Shown here one piece after another: positions 24,330 to 32,391 of a stretch of DNA of 64,000 bases (position 1 is the first letter of the stretch; the number at the start of each line of letters is the position of its first letter). The DNA lies in NCBI GenBank assembly GCA_965116565.1, contig OZ220699.1, forward strand, positions 682,001 through 746,000, in the 5' to 3' direction. Made by a program: the position numbers and the translations under genes. This DNA is from Bin87 sp965116565 (GTDB lineage Bacteria > Chloroflexota > Dehalococcoidia > Lucifugimonadales > UBA3495). The notes under the pieces were generated by a model. It was not told the DNA's origin and did not search any database. It worked only from the letters and a program-made list of their open reading frames with translations.

Positions 24330-25330
24330 CAGGGATGGTTGAACAGACCTAACTGGGCCGCCCGCAACAATGCCCGCTGCACCTGCACCACCGGCGGACC
24401 GTCCCGCGCCAGCACCACCTCCACCGCGTCATCCGGGCTCAACACCAGCGACCGTTCGCCGTCCAGGGCGATGGTGCAGTAGCGCCGTTCCAGGCCGACC
24501 GGCACGCCCTCTCTGAGCAGGCCCCATCTTGCAATCGCAGCCGGCTCAACCATGCCGGGAGCCACCGGCGCTATCACCGTAGATGCGCCGTCCGGGTCCG
24601 CGTCCCGTCCCGCCAGGCGATAATGGAGTCCGCCAACATCGGCCAGCGAGAGGGGATGCAGCCGACCGCCGATGGACGACAGACCTATGCCAGCCGGTTC
24701 CGCGCGCGTCAAAAACACCTCATATACGGTTTGCAGGTCCCATATCGCGCGCGTGGCCACATACCGCTCACGGGACACCGCCACATCAACCAGCGCCAGT
24801 TCCGTGGGTTCGCCGTTCACGTGGATGTGCAGCGTCTTGCTGACGATCGCGGCGTCGGCGGCGCTGAGCCGGCCGGATGCGATGAGGCCGGCGGCAATCC
24901 CCGCCAGCGTGCCCTCCACCATCACCGGGAAAATGTTGTTGGTGCCCGTGGAGATGGCCACCACCGGTATCTGGTTGGTTCCCACTGCCACCGCCCGGTT
25001 CGTGCCGTCGCCGCCGAGGGTGATAAGGCATCCCACGCCCATTTCCGCCATCATCGCCGCCGCCCGGGTGGTGTCCCCCTCGGTGTACAACGGCGACATC
25101 GGCAACATGTCCAGCGGGATGTTGATGCTCGAATCGTCGGCCGCTCGGCGGCACAGGTTGCCGCTGTCCGGCATCGCCACCACTCTTTCCACTTCGGTGG
25201 ATTGCAGGCCGATCAGCGCCCGGCGAACGGTGTTCACTTTCTCCCAGTCGGGCACCACGCGGCCCTGCGCCACCAGCCGGCGAATGTCCTTGCTGGCGGC
25301 GGGGTTCGCAATGATTCCGACTGTGGCCAT
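24329..25330 (-). CDS. ATP-NAD kinase-like / AcoX-like protein
   Basis: Counting from ATG 25330, the 333-residue protein begins TVGIIANPAASKDIRRL and has LITLGGDGTNRAVA near residue 112, then AISTGTNNIFP. GGDGTN is the nucleotide-binding signature of NAD kinases and diacylglycerol kinases, and NPAASKD with GTNN is typical of the AcoX-type COG3199 group. The exact substrate in that group is not established. The three-gene order with TauE suggests an operon but gives no clear functional clue. The start at 25330 removes nine residues not conserved in the family. Confidence 0.8.
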   Translation of the reverse strand: MATVGIIANPAASKDIRRLVAQGRVVPDWEKVNTVRRALIGLQSTEVERVVAMPDSGNLCRRAADDSSINIPLDMLPMSPLYTEGDTTRAAAMMAEMGVGCLITLGGDGTNRAVAVGTNQIPVVAISTGTNNIFPVMVEGTLAGIAAGLIASGRLSAADAAIVSKTLHIHVNGEPTELALVDVAVSRERYVATRAIWDLQTVYEVFLTRAEPAGIGLSSIGGRLHPLSLADVGGLHYRLAGRDADPDGASTVIAPVAPGMVEPAAIARWGLLREGVPVGLERRYCTIALDGERSLVLSPDDAVEVVLARDGPPVVQVQRALLRAAQLGLFNHP

Positions 25331-25529
25331 GATCAAAACAGTCGTCGCGCCGACCAATGTCCCTGGGTCGGCACAACGGACGCCTACTATACACGATCCG
25401 GCCGACGGTCACCGTTCGAATTTGCCAAGAATCGGTGACGCTCCGGCGTGGCAAAACCCGGAGTGTCAGAATGGCCCAGTGGTAGATTGGCAACGCCAAA
25501 AGGGAGGCGCCCCACGCCAGGATGGTACA

Positions 25530-25949
25530 ATGCACGGCGATTACAATCGTCCAACGTGGCGATTCTTTGACGGGGCAGTGTCAATCAGCATCAGTATGCT
25601 GCTGGCAGTGCTGCTCGCCGAATGCAATGGCTGCGCCGGCCAGTGCCCGTTGGGTTACCTCAATGGGCTGACGGCGCGGGATGACGGAATCATCATCGTA
25701 GCTACGTTGCTGCTGTTTCCCACGTCGATCGCGCTATACGGAAGAATGACTGTGTTTTTCGCTGCCAGAGAAACCGCAAGAGCGTGGGCCGAAAAAAGAG
25801 AAATGAAACGCCGCGAGCAAGGCCGACAGGATGGTCGCCAGGCGGAACGCGAGCGCATCCAGCGAGAATTGGCCCAGCATGGAGTGCCCTTCACTCCCGA
25901 GCAACTCAGAGTCCTGGCCGGGGAAACTCACCAGAATGAATCCGTATAG
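25530..25949 (+). CDS. Small two-helix membrane protein with charged tail
   Basis: The 139-residue product has hydrophobic helices at about residues 15-33 and 48-70, then a strongly charged segment (EKREMKRREQGRQDGRQAER) and a C-terminal PFTPEQLRVLAGE. Not a family I can name. It shares its plan with the proteins at 10452-10880 and 42215-42682. ATG 25530 is the first Met before the hydrophobic part; a TACAAT overlaps it, so the real start could differ. It lies 48 bases before the amidase gene on the same strand. Confidence 0.6.
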   Translation: MHGDYNRPTWRFFDGAVSISISMLLAVLLAECNGCAGQCPLGYLNGLTARDDGIIIVATLLLFPTSIALYGRMTVFFAARETARAWAEKREMKRREQGRQDGRQAERERIQRELAQHGVPFTPEQLRVLAGETHQNESV

Positions 25950-25997
25950 GCGTGGCCCGACCCGACCTACATCAAACATCACCGAACGAGGCCTCCC

Positions 25998-27416
25998 ATG
26001 GACACCGAACTTGCCTTCGCACCCGCCACCGATATACGCCGCATGATCGCCAGCGGCGAGATCTCATCCGTGGAACTCACCGAGCTGTTCTACCAGCGCA
26101 TCGATGAGCTGAACCCACGGCTCAGCGCCTATCTCGCCCTATGCCCGGATCAGGCCCTGGCCGACGCCCGCGCGGCCGATGACGCCGTCCGGCGCGGCGA
26201 CACGTTGGGTCCGCTGCATGGCATCCCCATCTCCATCAAGGACCTGGAGTTGACCGAGGGCGTCACCACCACCATGGGTTCTGCCATATTCCGCGACCGG
26301 GTGCCCGAGATCGATTCTATCGTCGTTGAACGCGTCAAGGCCGCCGGCGCCATCATCCTGGGCAAGACCAATACGCCCGAGTTCGGCCAGTCCGGCACGA
26401 CCGAGAACCTGATCAGCGAACCGTGCCGCAACCCTTGGAACACCGACTACACCCCCGGAGGCAGCAGCGGGGGCGCGGCCGCGGCGCTGGCGGCCGGCCT
26501 CTGCACCCTCGCCACCGGCAGCGACGGCGGCGGCAGCATCCGCATACCGTCCAGCTTCAGCGGCGTAACCGGCATCAAGCCGTCCCACGGTCGCGTGCCA
26601 CGCTATGGCGGATACGGCGGCCCGGCTGTCAACCACTTCTCCCAGTCCGGCCCCATGAGCCGCACCGTGGCCGACACCGCCATGCTGCTCCAGGCTCTGG
26701 CCGGCCCCGACTCCCGCGACCCCAACACCATGACCGACACTCCCCCGGACTACACGGCGGCCCTGGAGGGAGGCGTGCGCGGTTGGCGCGTTGCGTGGAG
26801 CGATGACCTGGGCTACGCCGCCGTCGATCCCGAGGTGGTTCAGGTTACCCGAGCCGCCGCACAGGTTTTCCAGGAAATGGGAGCGATCGTTGAGGAAGCA
26901 GCACCGGAGATCGAGGGCGACCCTTTCCCGGCGTTCTCTACCGTTTTCGGGACCGCTTCGTACACCTCCAACATCGACCTCTACCCCGAGCGCCGCGACG
27001 AGCTTACTCACTACGTCCGCTCGACCTACGACGCTGCGTCCCAGTACTCCGCCGCCGACCTTTCCCGGGCGCTGGCCTACGTTGACCGGCACAAGCGGCG
27101 TTTCGCCGACTTCTTCAACACCTACGACCTGCTGCTCACGCCGGCCATGGCCGTAACTGCCTTCCCCATCGGCGAGCATCCCACCACCATCGCGGGCCGC
27201 TCGGTGGAACCCTGGTGGGGATACCTCCCCTTTACCTTCCCCATCAACATGAGCGGCCAGACGGCCGCCAGCGTTCCCTGCGGATTCTCCGCCGCCGGAT
27301 TGCCGATCGGCCTGCACCTGGTCGGATCCGCTGGAGCCGAGGGCCGTGTCCTCAGAGCCATGGCTGCTTTCGAGGACGCCCAGCCCTGGAGCCAGCACCG
27401 CCCACCGGTGGCCTGA
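25998..27416 (+). CDS. Amidase-signature-family amidohydrolase
   Basis: The 472-residue enzyme has the Ser-cisSer-Lys triad of amidase-signature proteins: Lys81 in PISIKDL, Ser156/157 in PGGSSGGAAAA, and the nucleophile Ser180 in GSDGGGSIRIP. The length is normal. The family hydrolyses amides and includes GatA, aryl-amidases and hydrolases of xenobiotic amides. The absence of gatB/gatC nearby and the divergent C-terminus suggest a catabolic amidase rather than the tRNA amidotransferase subunit. It ends before a strong bidirectional terminator. Confidence 0.9.
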   Translation: MDTELAFAPATDIRRMIASGEISSVELTELFYQRIDELNPRLSAYLALCPDQALADARAADDAVRRGDTLGPLHGIPISIKDLELTEGVTTTMGSAIFRDRVPEIDSIVVERVKAAGAIILGKTNTPEFGQSGTTENLISEPCRNPWNTDYTPGGSSGGAAAALAAGLCTLATGSDGGGSIRIPSSFSGVTGIKPSHGRVPRYGGYGGPAVNHFSQSGPMSRTVADTAMLLQALAGPDSRDPNTMTDTPPDYTAALEGGVRGWRVAWSDDLGYAAVDPEVVQVTRAAAQVFQEMGAIVEEAAPEIEGDPFPAFSTVFGTASYTSNIDLYPERRDELTHYVRSTYDAASQYSAADLSRALAYVDRHKRRFADFFNTYDLLLTPAMAVTAFPIGEHPTTIAGRSVEPWWGYLPFTFPINMSGQTAASVPCGFSAAGLPIGLHLVGSAGAEGRVLRAMAAFEDAQPWSQHRPPVA

Positions 27417-27492
27417 CCCAGTCCGGGCCGCGGCATCGCTGCTGGGAGGATCAATCTCCAGCGATGTGCGACGCCGCGATTGCAATCGTCAA

Positions 27493-27526
27493 AAACGCCC
27501 CCTCCGAGTACTCGGAGGGGGCGTTT
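27493..27526. terminator. Strong bidirectional terminator between amidase and dienelactone hydrolase genes
   Basis: AAACGCCCCCTCCGAGT and its exact complement form a perfect 34-base palindrome. It is flanked by TTTTTG on the minus side and TTTGATT on the plus side. It lies between two convergent genes and should end both transcripts. Confidence 0.9.
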
Positions 27527-27545
27527 GATTCGCGGTGTCGGTGGG

Positions 27546-28334
27546 TTACTTCAGGTGCTCGTTGAAGAAAGCGAGCGTGCGAGACTGCGCATCGTCGGCG
27601 GCGGCCTGGTTGTAGCTGTCCCGGTCGTCGCAGTTGAAGCCGTGGCCGGCGTCGGGGTACGACTTGAAGTCGTAGGACTTGCCGGCGGCGGTGAGGGCTG
27701 CCGAGATTTGGGCTACGTCATCCGGCGTCGGGTTGCCGTCGGTATCCCCGAAGTTCCCCATCAGAGGGATGCTGATGTTGGCAGTGCCGTCGATGGGAGT
27801 GACCCCATCGCTGTAGGCGCCCATGATCGCGCCGCCGTAGTAAACGACGCCGGCGTCCAGGCCTGAGCAGGCGCTGGCGGCGAGATAAACTACACGGCCG
27901 CCCATGCAGTAGCCCACGATCCCGATTTTCTGTCCGCGCGTTCGCGGATAGGTGCGCTGCAGGTAGTCAATGGTGGCGTTGATGTCGGCAACGATGCCCG
28001 CGCCGCTGAGTTCGGGCATATAGGTGTTGATCGCAGCGTCGAAGTCGTCGGCCGTATAGCCGAGCATGGGATTGGGATTGCGCTCGTTCCTGTGGAACAT
28101 GGCGGGCGCGACGGCCACGTAGCCCTCGGCGGCAAACCGGTCGGCGACCCGCTGAATGTGCTGGTTGACGCCAAACGCTTCCTGGACAACGATGATTGCG
28201 GGCAGGCTGGTGCCCGCGCTGGGCGCTGGGAAGCTCACGTAGGCGGCCATGTCTCCGGCCTCGGCGATATTGGCGCCGGACTCGCGGTCTTCCGTTGGGT
28301 CTGGCATTCGGATGTTTTCCCAGAACGACGGCAT
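27546..28334 (-). CDS. Dienelactone hydrolase-family protein
   Basis: The 262-residue alpha/beta-hydrolase has the dienelactone hydrolase triad: Cys143 in VGYCMGGR, an Asp in NFGDTDGNPT (197 or 199), and His231 in DAGHGF. It also has the family Glu in VVQEAFG (52) and NQHIQRVADRFAAEGYVAVAP. These enzymes hydrolyse dienelactones from chlorocatechol degradation and other esters. A strong GGAGGAGG lies 6 bases before ATG 28334, fixing the start well downstream of a longer possible reading frame. In this catabolic context it may act on ring-cleavage products. Confidence 0.92.
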   Translation of the reverse strand: MPSFWENIRMPDPTEDRESGANIAEAGDMAAYVSFPAPSAGTSLPAIIVVQEAFGVNQHIQRVADRFAAEGYVAVAPAMFHRNERNPNPMLGYTADDFDAAINTYMPELSGAGIVADINATIDYLQRTYPRTRGQKIGIVGYCMGGRVVYLAASACSGLDAGVVYYGGAIMGAYSDGVTPIDGTANISIPLMGNFGDTDGNPTPDDVAQISAALTAAGKSYDFKSYPDAGHGFNCDDRDSYNQAAADDAQSRTLAFFNEHLK

Positions 28335-28588
28335 AGTATTTCCTCCTCCATTGGTTACGCAAAGGACGTTGGGGCGGCCAGAGGTCAGCGAATGCGACGC
28401 CTCCAACCGTCCTTGCCATTCGTGCGCCGGAATTGTAACAAAGGTTGCTCGGCCAAACAAGCGGCCCAATCATCCCTGTGTCCGCGGCCGTCAACGAGAC
28501 GGCGGCCCACAACGCCCCGCTGAGCGAACCGGAACCCGACGGGATAGACCCGCGCGGCGGTCGGCTCTGATGTCGCCACTCCAGGCCG

Positions 28589-29200
28589 TCACTCCAGGAG
28601 GAAGTCGCCCACCGTCAGCCTGACGTCCGGGAACGCCAGCGGGCTGATACTCCCTTCGGCGGTGACCACCCGTCGGCTCCGGTAGGTCCCGTCCACAGGA
28701 TCGGAATGCCCTTCCACCTGCCGCGACCGCAGGTTCGCTATCCACACCTCGGGGATGCCGGCGGCCGCGTACCGCGCCAGCTTCACTTCGCGGTCCGACT
28801 CCAGAGAACTGTCCGCAACTTCAACCAGCAGCAAAACGTCTGCCGCAGTGGGGTGCGCCACATGATAGTCGTCGCGCAACCGCACCACGGCAATGTCTGG
28901 CTGCGGCAAGCTATTATCGCTGAGGCGAACCGAATGTTGGACCCGCACTCGGGCGCGCCCCTGCATTCCGGCCTTGAACGCATCTGCTAGTCTGTCGGTG
29001 CCGTCTTCGTGGGATGGTCCAATCGGCGGCATTACAACAATTTCTCCATCAAGCAACTCTATACGTTCCTCAGGGTGGAATACTCCCGCCTTTTCCATCG
29101 CGAGGAGTTCTTCTACCGTGAACAGACGCCGTGCCGGCGGGTGTTTTTGCTGTTGTGGAGGCGCCGCCGGTGTGGGCTCAATGGTGGTTGTAGTAATCAT
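28589..29200 (-). CDS. Uma2-family protein, tandem copy A
   Basis: The 203-residue protein has the full Uma2 layout: RLFTVEELLAMEKAGVFHPE, then RIELLDGEIVVMPPIGPSHE, PDIAVVRLRDDY, LLLVEVADSSLESDREVK, and YAAAGIPEVWI. Asp/Glu and Lys residues of the presumed PD-(D/E)XK site (VEVADSS, K in DREVKL) are present. It follows its tandem paralogue by 9 bases, and the 3' 150 bases of the two genes are nearly identical at DNA level while the 5' halves differ more. Function of the family is unknown. Both sit downstream of DUF1015 on the same strand. Confidence 0.85.
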   Translation of the reverse strand: MITTTTIEPTPAAPPQQQKHPPARRLFTVEELLAMEKAGVFHPEERIELLDGEIVVMPPIGPSHEDGTDRLADAFKAGMQGRARVRVQHSVRLSDNSLPQPDIAVVRLRDDYHVAHPTAADVLLLVEVADSSLESDREVKLARYAAAGIPEVWIANLRSRQVEGHSDPVDGTYRSRRVVTAEGSISPLAFPDVRLTVGDFLLE

Positions 29201-29209
29201 GACTTGACC

Positions 29210-29818
29210 TCAAGCGCGAAGGAAGTCGCCCACTGTCAGCCTGACGTCCGGGAACGCCAGCGGGCTGATGGTTCCCTCGGCGGTGACCACCCGTCGGCTC
29301 CGGTAGGTCCCGTCCACCGGATCGGAGTGCCCTTCCACCTGCCGCATAGTCAGGTTTGCGATCCACACCTCGGGAATGCCGGCGGCCGCGTACCGCGTAA
29401 GCTTCACCTCCCGGTCCAACCGCACGGACGTATCCGCAACCTCGATGATCAGCAACACGTCATCCGCTGTTGCGCCCGCCCGGTGATAATCGTCCCGCAA
29501 ACGCAATATCGCAATATCAGGCTGCAACAAACTGTCGTCACTGATGCGGACCGGCCCTTGCACACGTATCCGTGCGCGTCCACGCAGGTCGTATTTGAGC
29601 GATTCATCCAGGCGGTCGGTTCCGTCCGCGTGCGGATCTCCGATTGGCGGCATTACAATGATTTCTCCGTCCAGCAGCTCGATTCGCTCTTCAGGATGGA
29701 AGATGCCGGCTCGATCCATGGCAAGAATTTCGTCCACAGTGAAGAGCCGTCGCTTCGGCGGTGATTCCTGCTGCGTTTGAACAGTAGATACTGCTGGCGC
29801 GATCGCAATGGTTGTCAT
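29210..29818 (-). CDS. Uma2-family protein, tandem copy B
   Basis: This 202-residue paralogue of copy A has RLFTVDEILAMDRAGIFHPE, RIELLDGEIIVMPPIGDPHA, PDIAILRLRDDYHRAG, LLIIEVADTSVRLDREVK and YAAAGIPEVWIANL. The putative catalytic Glu, Asp and Lys are kept. The two products share roughly two-thirds of positions by eye, with an almost identical end (EGHSDPVDGTYRSRRVVTAE). It lies 16 bases after the DUF1015 gene, so the three may be one transcript. Confidence 0.85.
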   Translation of the reverse strand: MTTIAIAPAVSTVQTQQESPPKRRLFTVDEILAMDRAGIFHPEERIELLDGEIIVMPPIGDPHADGTDRLDESLKYDLRGRARIRVQGPVRISDDSLLQPDIAILRLRDDYHRAGATADDVLLIIEVADTSVRLDREVKLTRYAAAGIPEVWIANLTMRQVEGHSDPVDGTYRSRRVVTAEGTISPLAFPDVRLTVGDFLRA

Positions 29819-29834
29819 TGCATAACCTCGCAGC

Positions 29835-31106
29835 CTAGATGCTTCCGTCCAGCCGGTTGATCACCAGGCCGGTGGGCAGCTTGGGGTAGAAGAACGTCGA
29901 TTTCGGCGGCAGCCGGTTGCCCGCGCTGACGATCCGCCGGAACGGTTCCAGCGGGAACGGCTTCAGCAGGATGGCCATCTGCTGCTCCCCGAGGTTCACC
30001 TGTTGCACGATGGCGTCGTGGTCGGGGCTGTAGTCGATGCAGTCGCCCAGCGCATCGCCCAACGCCGGCGCCAGCACCCGCTCCTGCAGCACCCATGCCT
30101 CCGACACCGCAAGCTGACCCCAACCCTCCCAGTCAACGCCCGCGCGGAGCGTATGCAGGGTCGGCGCGTCGTCGGCCCAGAACACCGCGAAGCAGTGGGC
30201 GTTTTCGCCCACCCTGGCCACCTCGTCCACCGCCTCGGACGGCGTGGCGTCGGGGTTCAGCGGCCGGGAGTCGAACAGGCCGTTCATGAGCGCCCGCACG
30301 TCCGACAACTGCTCGTCGCTCATGCCGCCGGCCACCCGGTGGTACGGCAACAGCAGGAGCCCAGGGTCGTCGAATTCGACCAGCGTCATCATCACGTAGT
30401 TGCTCGCCGCATCCTGCGCGCCGGACTGGCCGCGGCTGTAGCGCAGCGCCGCCTCATACCTATGGTGGCCGTCCGCCAGGAACACCGGACGTCCGGCGAA
30501 CGTCTCCGTGATGGCAGCCTGCGTCTCGGCGTCCGCAATCTGCCAGAGTTCCGCGTTACCGCCGGCCGGCGTGGTTCCGGTGGCGTCCGGCGCGTTCTCC
30601 AGCACCCGGTTATAGATCCGTTGCAGGTCGCCCTCCGCGTCCCGGTACAGCGACATGATCGGGCTGAACTGTGCCTGGCACGCGTCCAGAAGCGCCACCC
30701 GGTCCAGCACCGCCGGCTCCCGCGTGAACTCGTGGGGCAGCACCGCGCCGGCATCGTAGTCCTCCACCAGCACGTCCGCGAACAGCCCGATGTGCTGCCT
30801 CCGGCGTCCGCCGAAGTTGTACGCGTGGCGCATCAGGTAGAAGCACGGCCCGTCTTCCTGGTGCAGCGCGCCGTCGGACAGCCACTGCCGGAAAAGCTGC
30901 GCCGCCTGCTGGTACCCCGCCTGCGGGTCCACCGGGTCCGGCTGCTCGCCGCCCTCCAAATGGACGGCGTTGTACGGGCTGCGGCTCTGCAGTTCGGTCT
31001 TGAGCTCCGGCCCGATCATGTCGTAGGGCGGGCAGATGACGTCGGAAAGACTGCCCACCACGCTGGGATCAAATCGGCAACCGCGAAACGGTTTCAGTAC
31101 TGCCAT
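29835..31106 (-). CDS. DUF1015-family protein
   Basis: The 423-residue protein starts MAVLKPFRGCRFDP and continues with DVICPPYDMIGPE, SPYNAVHLEGGEQP, FLADGHHRYEAALRYS and, near the end, KSTFFYPKLPTGLVINRL. This is the pattern of DUF1015, sometimes called SpoOJ/ParA-adjacent or HTH-associated in databases. The conserved ADGHHRYE motif suggests an enzyme, but no biochemical role is firmly established. Full length. It is the first gene of a leftward run with the two Uma2 genes. Confidence 0.9.
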   Translation of the reverse strand: MAVLKPFRGCRFDPSVVGSLSDVICPPYDMIGPELKTELQSRSPYNAVHLEGGEQPDPVDPQAGYQQAAQLFRQWLSDGALHQEDGPCFYLMRHAYNFGGRRRQHIGLFADVLVEDYDAGAVLPHEFTREPAVLDRVALLDACQAQFSPIMSLYRDAEGDLQRIYNRVLENAPDATGTTPAGGNAELWQIADAETQAAITETFAGRPVFLADGHHRYEAALRYSRGQSGAQDAASNYVMMTLVEFDDPGLLLLPYHRVAGGMSDEQLSDVRALMNGLFDSRPLNPDATPSEAVDEVARVGENAHCFAVFWADDAPTLHTLRAGVDWEGWGQLAVSEAWVLQERVLAPALGDALGDCIDYSPDHDAIVQQVNLGEQQMAILLKPFPLEPFRRIVSAGNRLPPKSTFFYPKLPTGLVINRLDGSI

Positions 31107-31461
31107 AACTGGGACGACTCCGCAAATCGAATAGTCGCATTATACGATACGCCATGTTCTCGGCCGCTGTCGCGCCGCCAGGCTGCTCCGGCCAGGGCAA
31201 TCGCATATAAAACTGTAACGTCGTCACTCCGGCTTTCGCCGGTATGACGGCGCCAAAACCGTTCATATGCGGTTGCCCTGCTGCTCCGGCAACTTGCGGT
31301 GGAGCGGCGTTGACTTCCGAGACAACCCGGTGGGACGGTGGACCGAATGCTCACTCCGATCAGACGATGGACGCCACTGGGGTATTGCCATAAACTCGGT
31401 ACTTGGAACAGGTCGGTATTCACACGGAACACTCGCTTTTCCTACGATAACGGTCCATTCT
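31107..31461. other. Intergenic region with a dispersed repeat
   Basis: This 355-base spacer between divergent genes contains a CGTCGTCACTCCGGCTTTCGCCGGTATGACGG repeat-like hairpin at 31219-31250, related in part to GCGCCGGTATGACGG near 740-755. The stretch 31267-31461 is open in the frame of the repeat protein but has no family-like content and is better read as leader. No strong promoter match was found. Confidence 0.5.
31219..31250. repeat. Dispersed TCACTCCGGCTTTCGCCGG repeat
   Basis: CCGGC-TTTC-GCCGG forms a short hairpin inside a longer element ending GTATGACGG. The tail GCCGGTATGACGG also occurs near 743-755. Such elements are common as intergenic repeats in environmental genomes. Confidence 0.5.
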
Positions 31462-32385
31462 GTGTCCAAGCTAGCGAAAACCTCAGCAACTACCCTCCTA
31501 TCGTTGCTCCTCGCCTTCTCTCTGGTTTGGAGTGGCGCCACGTTCGTGACTGTCGAAGACCGGCCCGTGGCATCGGCGATCATCATTCGCCCCCTGCCCG
31601 AACTCGAAGGCGACGACGATGGCGATGGCCCCGACACGCCACCGACCGACAACGACGGAGTAGATACGCCGGCCACGCCCACGCCGGCCACGCCCACACT
31701 CACGCCGGCCACGCCCACACTCACGCCGGCCACGCCCACACCGGCCACACCCACTCCGGCCACTCCGACACCGGCCACTCCGACACCGGCCACTCCGACA
31801 CCGGCCACTCCGACACCGGCCACTCCGACACCGGCCACGCCCACGCCGGCCACGCCCACGCCGGCCACGCCCACGCCGGCCACGCCCACGCCGGCCACTC
31901 CGACACCGGCCACGCCCACGCCGGCCACGCCCACGCCGGCCACGCCCACGCCGGCCACTCCGACACCGGCCACTCCGACACCGGCCACTCCGACACCGGC
32001 CACACCCACGCCGGCCACGCCCACGCCGGCCACGCCCACGCCAGCCACGCCGACGCCGGACACGCCCACTCCGGACACGCCCACGCCGGCCACGCCCACG
32101 CCAGCCACGCCCACGCCAGCCACTCCGACACCGGCCACGCCCACTCCGGACACGCCCACTCCGGACACGCCCACGCCGGCCACGCCCACGCCGGCCACGC
32201 CCACGCCAGCCACGCCCACGCCGGCCACGCCCACGCCGGCCACGCCCACGCCGGCCACGCCCACGCCGGCCACGCCCACGCCGGCCACGCCCACGCCGGC
32301 CACTCCGACACCGGCCACTCCGACGCCGGCCACTCCGACGCCGGACACTCCTCAGACGCCGCCGAGCGACCCGGATTCCAGCTAG
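31462..32385 (+). CDS. Secreted low-complexity protein with about 45 PATPT repeats
   Basis: From a GTG at 31462 the product is about 307 residues. It has a basic N-terminus (VSKLAKTS), a hydrophobic signal-like helix (TTLLSLLLAFSLVWSGATFV), an acidic linker (EGDDDGDGPDTP), then a long array of the pentapeptide PATPT with PDT and LTPA variants, and a short tail QTPPSDPDSS. Thr/Pro-rich arrays of this sort are typical of surface stalk or glycosylated linker regions in Chloroflexota, but usually join larger domains; here nothing else follows. This frame is preferred over the other open frames because only it has a signal peptide and acidic spacer. An upstream ATG at 31267 is possible but would hide the signal peptide. 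Confidence 0.6.
   Translation: MSKLAKTSATTLLSLLLAFSLVWSGATFVTVEDRPVASAIIIRPLPELEGDDDGDGPDTPPTDNDGVDTPATPTPATPTLTPATPTLTPATPTPATPTPATPTPATPTPATPTPATPTPATPTPATPTPATPTPATPTPATPTPATPTPATPTPATPTPATPTPATPTPATPTPATPTPATPTPATPTPATPTPATPTPDTPTPDTPTPATPTPATPTPATPTPATPTPDTPTPDTPTPATPTPATPTPATPTPATPTPATPTPATPTPATPTPATPTPATPTPATPTPATPTPDTPQTPPSDPDSS
31668..32352. repeat. 15-bp minisatellite array (CCGGCCACGCCCACG family)
   Basis: About 45 units of 15 bases run without interruption. Third positions vary (CACGCCCACG, CACTCCGACA, CACGCCAACG types), giving blocks of like units. A block with two GGACACGCCC units (coding PDT) occurs twice, near 32055-32095 and 32145-32185, which suggests larger-scale duplication inside the array. 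Because 15 is a multiple of three, several frames on both strands stay open. Confidence 0.95.
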
Positions 32386-32391
32386 TCTCCG

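Noticed and set aside
26139..27485. 448-codon minus-strand frame opposite the amidase gene
   Set aside because: Gly/Val/Arg-rich shadow of the amidase codons with no conserved motif.
31263..32348. Minus-strand open frame of repeated GVGVA units and other open frames across the repeat array
   Set aside because: A 15-bp repeat keeps several frames open by arithmetic. Only the plus-strand PATPT frame has a signal peptide and acidic spacer.
31668..32352. CRISPR-like array
   Set aside because: Units are contiguous 15-mers with no unique spacers, and no cas genes are present.
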